NCBI RefSeq assembly: GCF_045291395.1
Contig: NZ_CP152342.1
Coordinates: 3,844,001 to 3,908,000 of the forward strand
DNA from: MR-S7 sp000400995
GTDB lineage: Bacteria; Pseudomonadota; Gammaproteobacteria; Burkholderiales; Burkholderiaceae_C
Direction of reading: 5' to 3'
Length of the DNA: 64,000 nucleotides
The position numbers and the translations under genes are program-made. Below the pieces are notes generated by a model. It was not told the origin of the DNA, did no database searches, and saw nothing but the letters and a program-made list of their open reading frames with translations. This document shows positions 24,802 to 31,761 of this stretch, piece by piece (position 1 is the stretch's first letter; every line of letters starts with the position of its first letter).

Positions 24802-25602
24802 ATGCCGCAGCGCAACCCGTTCAAGCACGCCCTGGCCGCCGGCCAGGCGCAGATCGGCCTGTGGTGCACGCTGGCCTCGCCCTACGCGGCGGAGCTGGTG
24901 GCCGGATCGGGCTTCGACTGGCTGCTGCTCGACACCGAGCACACGCCCGCCGACGTGCCCCTGGTGCTACAGCAGCTGCAGGCCGTGGCCGCCGAGCCGC
25001 TGCACCGCACGCACCCCGTGGTGCGCGCAGCATGGAACGACCCGGTGCTGATCAAGCGCATCCTCGACATCGGCGCGCAGACGCTGCTGCTGCCCTTCGT
25101 GCAGAACGCGGATGAAGCCCGCGCCGCCGTGGCCGCCATGCGCTATGCGCCGCGCGGCATCCGGGGCATGGGCGGCACCATGCGCGCGTCGCACTACGGG
25201 CGCGACATGGACTACGTGCGCGATGCCGAGAAGGAACTCTGCCTGCTGGTGCAGGTGGAGACGGCCGAGGCGCTGGCGCAGCTCGAGGCCATCGCCGCCG
25301 TCGATGGCGTGGACGGCATCTTCATCGGCCCGGCCGACCTGTCGGCCAGCATGGGCCACCCGGGCAACGCCAACCACCCCGAGGTGCGCGCGGCCATCGA
25401 CGACGCGATCCACCGCATCCGCGCAGCCGGCAAGGCGCCGGGCATCCTCATGGTGGACGAGGCCCGCGCGCGCGAATGCCTGGCACTGGGCGCGCAGTTC
25501 GTCGCCGTGGGCATGGACATGATCCTGCTGCGCAACGCGGCCGACGGCTTGGCCGCCGCCTTCCGGCCCGGCGCGCGCGGCGCGGTGCAGACCGCGTACT
25601 AG
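24802..25602 (+). CDS. HpcH/HpaI-family aldolase
   Basis: The 266-residue class II pyruvate aldolase acts on compounds such as 4-hydroxy-2-oxoheptanedioate, releasing pyruvate. Family features are GLWCTLASPYAAELVAGSGF, the DWLLLDTEHTP motif with catalytic Asp/His region, VQVETAEALAQLEAIAA (metal-binding Glu) and GVDGIFIGPADLSASMG (metal-binding Asp). It follows the 3-hydroxybutyryl-CoA dehydrogenase after six bases. A strong terminator-like hairpin lies 15 bp downstream. The true substrate is unknown, as no aromatic meta-cleavage genes are adjacent. Confidence 0.92.
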   Translation: MPQRNPFKHALAAGQAQIGLWCTLASPYAAELVAGSGFDWLLLDTEHTPADVPLVLQQLQAVAAEPLHRTHPVVRAAWNDPVLIKRILDIGAQTLLLPFVQNADEARAAVAAMRYAPRGIRGMGGTMRASHYGRDMDYVRDAEKELCLLVQVETAEALAQLEAIAAVDGVDGIFIGPADLSASMGHPGNANHPEVRAAIDDAIHRIRAAGKAPGILMVDEARARECLALGAQFVAVGMDMILLRNAADGLAAAFRPGARGAVQTAY

Positions 25603-25616
25603 CCGACGCGCATGGC

Positions 25617-25655
25617 ACGCCCCTGACTCGGCCTTGCGCCGCCAGGGGCGTTTTT
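25617..25655 (+). terminator. Intrinsic terminator after the aldolase gene
   Basis: A stem of ACGCCCCTG (25617-25625) and CAGGGGCGT (25643-25651) is followed by TTTTT. It is placed directly after the two-gene operon. Confidence 0.75.
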
Positions 25656-25660
25656 CTAAG

Positions 25661-25716
25661 CAAAATTGGCCTCCAGCGCTTATCCAGAAAGCGCAAGAAG
25701 CTCTTTTTCAATAGCA
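25661..25716 (-). repeat. Dispersed palindromic repeat A, copy 6
   Basis: CAAAATTGGCCTCCAGCGCT, then TATCCAGAAAGCGCAAGAAG and CTCTTTTTCAATAGC. It is located just after the terminator and upstream of the ohrR promoter region. Confidence 0.8.
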
Positions 25717-25762
25717 ACCCGAAGACCTTGCCCATTGGATGGGCGCCCGCATTTCAATTGCA

Positions 25763-25777
25763 CACAATTGAATTGCA
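25763..25777. promoter_or_regulatory. Candidate OhrR operator
   Basis: CACAATTGAATTGCA contains the perfect odd-centred palindrome CAATT-G-AATTG. It matches the known OhrR site (TACAATTNAATTGTA) at all but two positions. It lies 16 bp upstream of the ohrR start, with a second CAATTG eight bases to the left. Autorepression relieved by organic hydroperoxide is expected. Confidence 0.7.
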
Positions 25778-25792
25778 CTCCACAATCCAGCC

Positions 25793-26254
25793 ATGCCTTC
25801 GCGCTCCCATTCCCTGCCACCCGCGTCCGAGCTGCTACGGCTCGACCACCAGGTCTGCTTCGCGCTGTATTCCGCGTCGCTGGCCATGACCAAGCTCTAC
25901 AAGCCGCTGCTGGACGCGCTCGGCCTCACCTACCCGCAGTACGTGGCGCTGCTCGCGCTGTGGGAGCGCGACGGGCTCACCGTCTCCGAACTCGGCGAGC
26001 GCCTGTTCCTCGACTCCGGCACGCTCACCCCGCTGCTCAAGCGGCTGGAGGCAGCCGGCCTCGTGGCCCGGCTGCGCGACGTGCAGGACGAGCGCCGCGT
26101 GCGCATCACGCTCACGCCGCAGGGCCGGGCGCTGCGCGAACGCGCCGAGGACATCCCGCGCTGCGTGATGGAGCGCAGCCAGTGCGACGTCTCCGAGCTG
26201 CAGGCGCTCACGCGCCAGCTCACCACCCTGCGCGACCGTCTGGCCGCGCGCTGA
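25793..26254 (+). CDS. ohrR: OhrR, MarR-family organic peroxide sensor/repressor
   Basis: The 153-residue winged-helix repressor has the peroxide-reactive Cys22 in LDHQVCFALYSAS, as in Xanthomonas and Bacillus OhrR. Further cysteines are at 124 and 131, consistent with the two-Cys class that locks as a disulfide. DNA-binding helices lie around DSGTLTPLLKRLEAAGLV (73-90) and the wing is at DVQDERRVRITLT. It is followed by ohr after 20 bp. The operator palindrome is just upstream. Confidence 0.95.
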   Translation: MPSRSHSLPPASELLRLDHQVCFALYSASLAMTKLYKPLLDALGLTYPQYVALLALWERDGLTVSELGERLFLDSGTLTPLLKRLEAAGLVARLRDVQDERRVRITLTPQGRALRERAEDIPRCVMERSQCDVSELQALTRQLTTLRDRLAAR

Positions 26255-26274
26255 CCTTCCCGAAAGGAAACACC

Positions 26275-26691
26275 ATGGCCTCCCTCGACAAAGTCCTTTA
26301 CACCGCCCGCGCCCACACCACCGGCGGCCGCGACGGCGCCTCGCGCACCGACGACGGGCGCCTCGACGTCAAGCTCTCCTCGCCCGGCGGCAGCGGCACG
26401 GGCACCAACCCCGAACAGCTCTTCGCCGCGGGCTACTCGGCCTGCTTCATCGGCGCGATGAAGGCCGTGGGCGGCAAGCTGGGCATCGCCGTGCCGCAGG
26501 ACGTGGCGGTAGACGCCGAAGTGGACCTGGGCACCATTCCCAACGCCTACGGCATCGCCGTGCGCCTGACGATCAGCCTTCCGGGCCTGGAGCAGGGCCA
26601 GGCGCAGCAGCTCGTGGACGCCGCCCACCAGGTGTGCCCCTACTCCAACGCCACGCGCGGCAACATCGACGTGACCCTGGCGCTGGCCTGA
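26275..26691 (+). CDS. ohr: Organic hydroperoxide resistance protein
   Basis: The 138-residue OsmC/Ohr-family thiol peroxidase reduces organic hydroperoxides in the cytoplasm. The catalytic cysteines are Cys57 (AGYSACFIGAM) and Cys121 (HQVCPYSNATRGN), with Arg19 in GGRDG helping activation. GAAAGGA lies upstream of the ATG at 26275. It is cotranscribed with ohrR. Confidence 0.96.
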   Translation: MASLDKVLYTARAHTTGGRDGASRTDDGRLDVKLSSPGGSGTGTNPEQLFAAGYSACFIGAMKAVGGKLGIAVPQDVAVDAEVDLGTIPNAYGIAVRLTISLPGLEQGQAQQLVDAAHQVCPYSNATRGNIDVTLALA

Positions 26692-26811
26692 GACGGCACC
26701 CGCCACACGCGACGCCCTCGCGTTTTCCCTAGGCCCCGCCGCTCCGCGCTGCAAGCCAGCGATCAGCTTCCGGGGCCATCATGGAGGGCTGCCACCGCAC
26801 GCTGCCCCGCC

Positions 26812-27570
26812 ATGAAGATCGCCCTGCTGTCCGACATCCACGCCAATCTGCCCGCATTCGACGCCTGCCTGGAGCACGCCCGAGCGCACGGCGCGCAGCA
26901 GTTCGTCCTGCTGGGCGACCTGGTGGGCTATGGCGCGGCCCCCGGCGCCGTGCTGGACCGGGCGATGCAGCTCACCGGCGCTGGCGCGCTCGCCGTGCGC
27001 GGCAACCACGACGATGCCGCCCTGGCCCCGCCCGCCACCGCCCAGAACCTGGGCGACCAGAGCGCGCAGTGGACCGGGCCGCATCTGCAGGAGCACCACC
27101 GCGCCTTCCTGGCCGGCCTGCCGCTCACCGCCCGCATGGGGCCCGACGCGCTGCTGGTGCACGCCAGCGCCGACGGCCCCGAGCGCTGGCACTACGTGAC
27201 CGACGGCAACGCCGCCGAGCGCAGCATGGCCGCCGCCACGCAGGTGGACCCGGCCATCCGCTACGTCTTCAGCGGCCACGTGCACGAGCAGGCGCTCTAT
27301 TTCCTCACGCCCACGGCCAAGCTCATGCGCTTCTCGCCGCAGCCCGGCGTACCCGTGCCCGTGCCGCCGCACCGCCAGTGGCTGGCCATCGTGGGCTCGT
27401 GCGGCCAGCCGCGCGACGGCGACGTGCGCGCCATGTATGCGCTGTTCGACGAGGACGCCGCCACCCTCACCTTCCACCGCGTGCCCTACGACCACCTGGC
27501 CGCGGCCGCGGCCGTGCGCGCGAGCGGGCTGCCTTCGTTCTTCGCCGATCGCCTGGAAAAGGGCCGCTGA
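26812..27570 (+). CDS. Metallophosphoesterase (calcineurin-like)
   Basis: The 252-residue product carries the metallophosphoesterase signature blocks: DIH (residues 8-10), GDLVGYG (near 35), GNHDD (64-68) and SGHVHE, placing it with the MJ0936/YfcE-like phosphodiesterases. Its stop overlaps the start of the Ser/Thr kinase gene (TGATG), so they form a coupled pair. It could be the phosphatase partner of that kinase, but specificity is not visible. There is no signal peptide. Confidence 0.9.
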   Translation: MKIALLSDIHANLPAFDACLEHARAHGAQQFVLLGDLVGYGAAPGAVLDRAMQLTGAGALAVRGNHDDAALAPPATAQNLGDQSAQWTGPHLQEHHRAFLAGLPLTARMGPDALLVHASADGPERWHYVTDGNAAERSMAAATQVDPAIRYVFSGHVHEQALYFLTPTAKLMRFSPQPGVPVPVPPHRQWLAIVGSCGQPRDGDVRAMYALFDEDAATLTFHRVPYDHLAAAAAVRASGLPSFFADRLEKGR

Positions 27571-29024
27571 TGAAACTGCTCGACCCCGGCACCGAGATCG
27601 ACGGCTTCGTGGTGCACGAGTGCATCCACGCGGGCGGCATGGCCCACATCTACCGCGTGGGCTACGCCAGCGCCGCGCGCGACCCGGGCTTCGCCATGGC
27701 GATGAAGATCCCGCGCATGACGGCGGGCGACGGGGCCGAGAACATCGTGAGTTTCGAGGTCGAGCTGACCATCCTGCCCACGCTCTCGGGCCCGCACGTG
27801 CCGCGCTTCGTGGCGGCGGGCGACCTGGTGCGCCTGCCCTACCTCGTCATGGAATACGTGGAGGGCCACACGCTGCAGCACTGGATCGACACGCACGAGC
27901 GCGGCGACGCGCTGGCCGACGCAGCCGCCATCGCGCGCCTGGGCGGCGCGGTCGCCATCGCCGCGCACAGCATCCACCAGCAGAACGTCTGCCACCTGGA
28001 CCTGAAACCCGCCAACGTGCTGCTGCGCGCCGACGGCAGCGCCGTGCTGCTGGACTTCGGCCTGTCGTGCCACGCCCACTACCCCGACCTGCTGGCCGAG
28101 GAGATGCGCAAGGCCGTGGGCTCGCCCGCGTGGATCGCGCCCGAGCAGGTCGTGGGCGTGCGCGGCGACCTGCGCAGCGACATCTTCGCCATCGGCGTGA
28201 TGCTCTACGAGATGGCCACGGGCGAGCTGCCCTTCGGCGCGCCCGCCACCCAGGGCGGCCTGCGCCAGCGCCTGTGGATGACGCCCGCCCCACCGCGCCA
28301 GCACCGCCCCGACCTGCCCGAGTGGCTGCAGGAAATCATCCTGCGCTGCCTGGAGCCCGAGGCCGCGCAGCGCTACCCCACGGCCGCGCACCTCGCATTC
28401 GACCTGACGAATCCCGGCCAAGTGCCCATCACCGAGCGCGGCCGGCGCCTGCGCGGGCCGGGCGTGCGCGCGCACCTCAAGCGCTGGATCAAGGCCGCGG
28501 GCATGCACTACCAGCCCAGCCCGCTGCCCGAGCGCCAGATCGCGGAGGTGCCCATCCTCATGGTGGCCGTGCCGCACAACGACGTGACCGACGCGACGCT
28601 CTACTCGCTGCGCGAAGCCGTCGCGCGCTCGCTGGGCATCCGCCCCGGCGCGCGGCTGGCCTGCGTCACGGTGATCTCGCCCGGCGCCAGCAGCACCTCG
28701 GACAGCGCGCGCAGCGAGACCACGCTGCACCGACAGCACCTCGCGCGCCTCAAGCAGTGGGCCTCGGGCCTCGATCTCACGGGCCACGCCGCGAGCTACC
28801 ACGTGCTCGAAGCCAGCGACGTGGCCCAGGCCCTGGTGCGTTATGCCGAGGGCAACCGCGTGGGCATGATGATCCTGGGCGCGGCCACGCACGGGCTGCA
28901 GCTGCAGCGCTTCATCGACACCGTGCCCATCCGCGTGGCGCGGGATGCGCCGTGCACCGTGATCCTGGTCAAGCAGCAGTTGCCATTCGAGCAGCTTCAC
29001 TCGGCCACGTCGGCCGCCGCATAG
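27570..29024 (+). CDS. Ser/Thr protein kinase fused to a universal-stress-protein domain
   Basis: The 484-residue product has a Hanks-type kinase domain (about 12-285): glycine-rich loop HAGGMAHIY, Lys46 in AMKIPR, catalytic loop HLDLKPAN (Asp144, Asn149; Leu replaces the usual Arg of HRD), DFG at 162-164 and APE at 190-192. The C-terminal part (about 325-475) is a Usp-like domain (ILMVAVPHNDVTDATL, then MMILGAATHGL and DAPCTVILVKQQ). There is no transmembrane helix, so it is cytoplasmic. Lack of the Arg suggests a non-RD kinase not controlled by activation-loop phosphorylation. It overlaps the upstream phosphoesterase by one base and the convergent response regulator by 28 bp. Confidence 0.88.
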   Translation: MKLLDPGTEIDGFVVHECIHAGGMAHIYRVGYASAARDPGFAMAMKIPRMTAGDGAENIVSFEVELTILPTLSGPHVPRFVAAGDLVRLPYLVMEYVEGHTLQHWIDTHERGDALADAAAIARLGGAVAIAAHSIHQQNVCHLDLKPANVLLRADGSAVLLDFGLSCHAHYPDLLAEEMRKAVGSPAWIAPEQVVGVRGDLRSDIFAIGVMLYEMATGELPFGAPATQGGLRQRLWMTPAPPRQHRPDLPEWLQEIILRCLEPEAAQRYPTAAHLAFDLTNPGQVPITERGRRLRGPGVRAHLKRWIKAAGMHYQPSPLPERQIAEVPILMVAVPHNDVTDATLYSLREAVARSLGIRPGARLACVTVISPGASSTSDSARSETTLHRQHLARLKQWASGLDLTGHAASYHVLEASDVAQALVRYAEGNRVGMMILGAATHGLQLQRFIDTVPIRVARDAPCTVILVKQQLPFEQLHSATSAAA

Positions 29025-29680
29025 AAGCAGTAGCCGCTGCCACGCAGCGTCTTCACCGGCAGCAGCTGGCCGCTTTCGCTTTGCACCTTGCGGCGCAGGC
29101 GGCGCATCTGCGTGTCCAGGCGGCGCTGGTCGTAGTCCAGGTAATCGGCGCCCAGCGCCTGCACGATCTGGCGGCGGCTCACCTCCTCCCCCGCCGCGCG
29201 CACCAGGCAGTGCAGCACCAGCAGGTCCTGCCGCGACAGTGCCACGGGCGGCGCGCCCGGCGGCAGCAGGCGGCCTGCGCCCAGTTCCAGCCGCCAGCGC
29301 TGCTGGCTTTGCTGCAGGCCCAGTCGGCGCCCCAGCGCGGCCAGCACGGCCTCCAACTCGTCGAGGTCACAGCCCTTGCCCAGGTAGTGGTCGGCACCCG
29401 TAGCCAAGCCGTCGATGCGGTCGGCGCTGGTGTTGTGCGCGCTGAACACCACGATGCCCAGTTGCTGTCCGTCCTGGCGCAACCGCTGGATCAGCGCCAG
29501 GCCGCTGCCATCGGGCAGGCCGATGTCGATGACCGCCAGCCGGTGGCGGCGCACGTCGAAGTGGCGCTCCCACTCCGCCAGGCTGGCCACGCACTGGGGC
29601 GCGTAGCCGGTCTGCTCCAGGAATTCACCCAGCTCGGCGCGCAGCACGGGTTCGTCTTCAAGGAGAATCACGTCGATCAT
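28997..29680 (-). CDS. OmpR-type winged-helix response regulator
   Basis: The 227-residue product has a receiver domain with acidic Glu8-Asp9 and phospho-acceptor Asp52 in LAVIDIGLPDG. A C-terminal winged helix follows (about 140-220: VALSRQDLLVLHCLV, DTQMRRLRRKV, LRGSGYCFY). The start codon is ATG at 29680, which overlaps the ATG of the divergent histidine kinase in the sequence CATG. The 3' end overlaps the convergent kinase-Usp gene. It should be the partner of the adjacent DISM-type kinase. Confidence 0.93.
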   Translation of the reverse strand: MIDVILLEDEPVLRAELGEFLEQTGYAPQCVASLAEWERHFDVRRHRLAVIDIGLPDGSGLALIQRLRQDGQQLGIVVFSAHNTSADRIDGLATGADHYLGKGCDLDELEAVLAALGRRLGLQQSQQRWRLELGAGRLLPPGAPPVALSRQDLLVLHCLVRAAGEEVSRRQIVQALGADYLDYDQRRLDTQMRRLRRKVQSESGQLLPVKTLRGSGYCFYAAADVAE

Positions 29681-31607
29681 GGTGCGCCATTATCTCGTTG
29701 CCCTGGCGCTGCTGATCGCGCCGCTGCTGGCCCTGGCGCAGGCGCCGCTGGAGCTGGCTGCCGATGCGCAGGTACTCCGCACTGCCGGGCACCTCGAATG
29801 GCTCGACGACCCCGGCGGCACGCTGGACGTGGACCGGGCCGGCCGCGCCAGCGGCTGGGCGGCGCTGCCCGGCAACCTCAGCGCCAGCTACACCCGTTCC
29901 GCCATCTGGCTTCGCCTGCGCCTGGCCGTCCCGCAGCCGGGACAGTGGATGCTGCTGCTGCGCAACCCGCTGCTGGACGACGTGCGCGTGTACACCCGCG
30001 CGGAGGATGACGCCTGGCACGTCCTCGGTGCCAGCGGCGAAGACGTGCCGCGCCGCCTGTGGCCCGTGGACTTCCGCAGCGCCGCCTTCCCCTTCCAGCC
30101 GGCCCAGGCGGGCACGTACACCGTGCTGGTGCGCGTGACCGCGCGCAACGCCGTCAACACCGCCTTGGACGTATGGCAGCGCCTGGGTTTCGACAACCAC
30201 ACGCGCCGCGAAGGCTTCGTCTTCGGCCTGTACTTCGGGTTCTACCTGCTGCTCATCAGCCTGCACGCGCTGTTCTGGCGCGCCACCCGCGCGCCGGCCA
30301 GCGGCCTGTTCCTGGCCTATGTCGGCCTGTGCGTTTCCGTCGAACTGCTGACACTGGGCCTGGTGCAGCAGCTCACCGGCCTGCCCGGCACGTGGAGCGA
30401 CCGGCTGCTGGGCATGAGCCTGGCGCTGTCCTACCCCGTGGCCATGCAGATGGCCGCGCGCCAACTGCGGCTGCGCGCCGCCTGGCCGCAGCTGGTTCGC
30501 GCGCTGCAGGCCGCTGCAGGGGCCACCGCGCTGGCCTGCACGGTACTGGTGCTGTCCGGGCACTACGCCGCAGGGGTGCAACTGCTGCAGGCCCTGGCCA
30601 CGCCCACGCTGCTGCTGCTGCCGTGCGGGCTGGCGCTATGGCTGCTGCGCCGCGGCCAGCCGCATGCCGGCCTCTTTCTCATCGTGTTCAGCCCCTACTA
30701 TGCGGGCGCGCTCATGGCCTTCGCGCGCAACATGGGCCTGCTGCCGTTCAACGCCTTCACCGAAAACGCCTCGGCGCTGTGCACCATGGTGCATATGGTG
30801 CTGCTGAGCCTGTGGATCGTGGGCAGCCACGACCGCCAGCGCCGCGCGCGCGAGCGCGCGCAAATCCAACTCGAGGCCGAACTCGCCCAGCGCCAGCAAC
30901 GTGAAGGCGAGCTACTGCAGGCGCTGGACCTGGAGCGGCGCGTGCGCCAGGAGCAACGCGACTTCGTCGCCATGGTCTCTCACGAATTGCGCACGCCACT
31001 GGCCATCATCAACACCAGCGCGCAGCAGCTCGCGCGCAACCTGGGGGCGCCGCCCGAGAAAACCCTGGCGCGCAGCCACAACATCCGTGCCGCGGTGCAG
31101 CGCCTGCTCAACCTGGTGGACGACTGCCTGGCCGATGACCGCATGGCAGAGCCGGACATCGCCACTCACCAGGCCCCGTGCGACCTGCACGCGCTGATCA
31201 GCGAGCTGCAAGCGGATTTCGCCCCCGGCCGCGTGCACGGCACGCACAGTGATGGCACGCGCCACCTCGCCACCGACGCGGCCCTGTTGCGCATCGCCCT
31301 GCGCAACCTGCTGGCCAACGCCGACCGCCACGCGCCTGCGCACGCCATCGTGCGCATCACCACCCGCCGCGAAGGCAGCCGCCTGCACATTGACGTGTCC
31401 AACCCCGGCGCCGCCATCCCGAGCGAGGAACAGTTGCGCCTTTTCGAGCGCTATTTCCGCGGCCGGTCGGCACAGGGCCAGCCCGGCTCGGGGCTGGGCC
31501 TGTACTTGGTGCAGCGCATCACCGAAAAGCTGGGGGGCAACGCCTCGCTGGTGACGGCGGGCGGCGCGGCGCCGGTGGTGTTCCGGCTCGATCTGCCCGC
31601 AGGATGA
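29679..31607 (+). CDS. 7TMR-DISM sensor histidine kinase
   Basis: The 642-residue product has a signal peptide (residues 1-21, ending ALAQA), a periplasmic 7TMR-DISM extracellular beta-domain (about 25-175), about seven membrane helices (about 180-385), a coiled coil, and a HisKA domain with His435 in MVSHELRTPL. An HATPase_c domain follows with LLANADRHAPAH (N box) and GSGLGLYLVQRI. DISM sensors bind carbohydrates or other small ligands. AAGGAG is present 13 bases before the ATG at 29679. Its start codon overlaps that of the divergent response regulator, so each promoter must lie in the other's coding sequence. Confidence 0.92.
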   Translation: MVRHYLVALALLIAPLLALAQAPLELAADAQVLRTAGHLEWLDDPGGTLDVDRAGRASGWAALPGNLSASYTRSAIWLRLRLAVPQPGQWMLLLRNPLLDDVRVYTRAEDDAWHVLGASGEDVPRRLWPVDFRSAAFPFQPAQAGTYTVLVRVTARNAVNTALDVWQRLGFDNHTRREGFVFGLYFGFYLLLISLHALFWRATRAPASGLFLAYVGLCVSVELLTLGLVQQLTGLPGTWSDRLLGMSLALSYPVAMQMAARQLRLRAAWPQLVRALQAAAGATALACTVLVLSGHYAAGVQLLQALATPTLLLLPCGLALWLLRRGQPHAGLFLIVFSPYYAGALMAFARNMGLLPFNAFTENASALCTMVHMVLLSLWIVGSHDRQRRARERAQIQLEAELAQRQQREGELLQALDLERRVRQEQRDFVAMVSHELRTPLAIINTSAQQLARNLGAPPEKTLARSHNIRAAVQRLLNLVDDCLADDRMAEPDIATHQAPCDLHALISELQADFAPGRVHGTHSDGTRHLATDAALLRIALRNLLANADRHAPAHAIVRITTRREGSRLHIDVSNPGAAIPSEEQLRLFERYFRGRSAQGQPGSGLGLYLVQRITEKLGGNASLVTAGGAAPVVFRLDLPAG

Positions 31608-31613
31608 ATTATC

Positions 31614-31668
31614 AGAATTGATAGCTGTCAGCGCTTTCCAGACAAGCGCTAGAGGCCATTTTCACCAA
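31614..31668 (+). repeat. Dispersed palindromic repeat A, copy 7
   Basis: AATTGATAGCTGTCAGCGCT, then TTCCAGACAAGCGCTAGAGG and CCATTTTCACC. It starts just after the histidine kinase stop and lies in the gap before the IPTL-CTERM gene. Confidence 0.8.
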
Positions 31669-31761
31669 AAATTGCGGCACTGCGCGCGCTCAGGTTTGCT
31701 CAGATTCGCGGCGGAATCGTCCCGTAGATTCAGTTGGCCCCCCCAACTCCGACCCGCTTGT

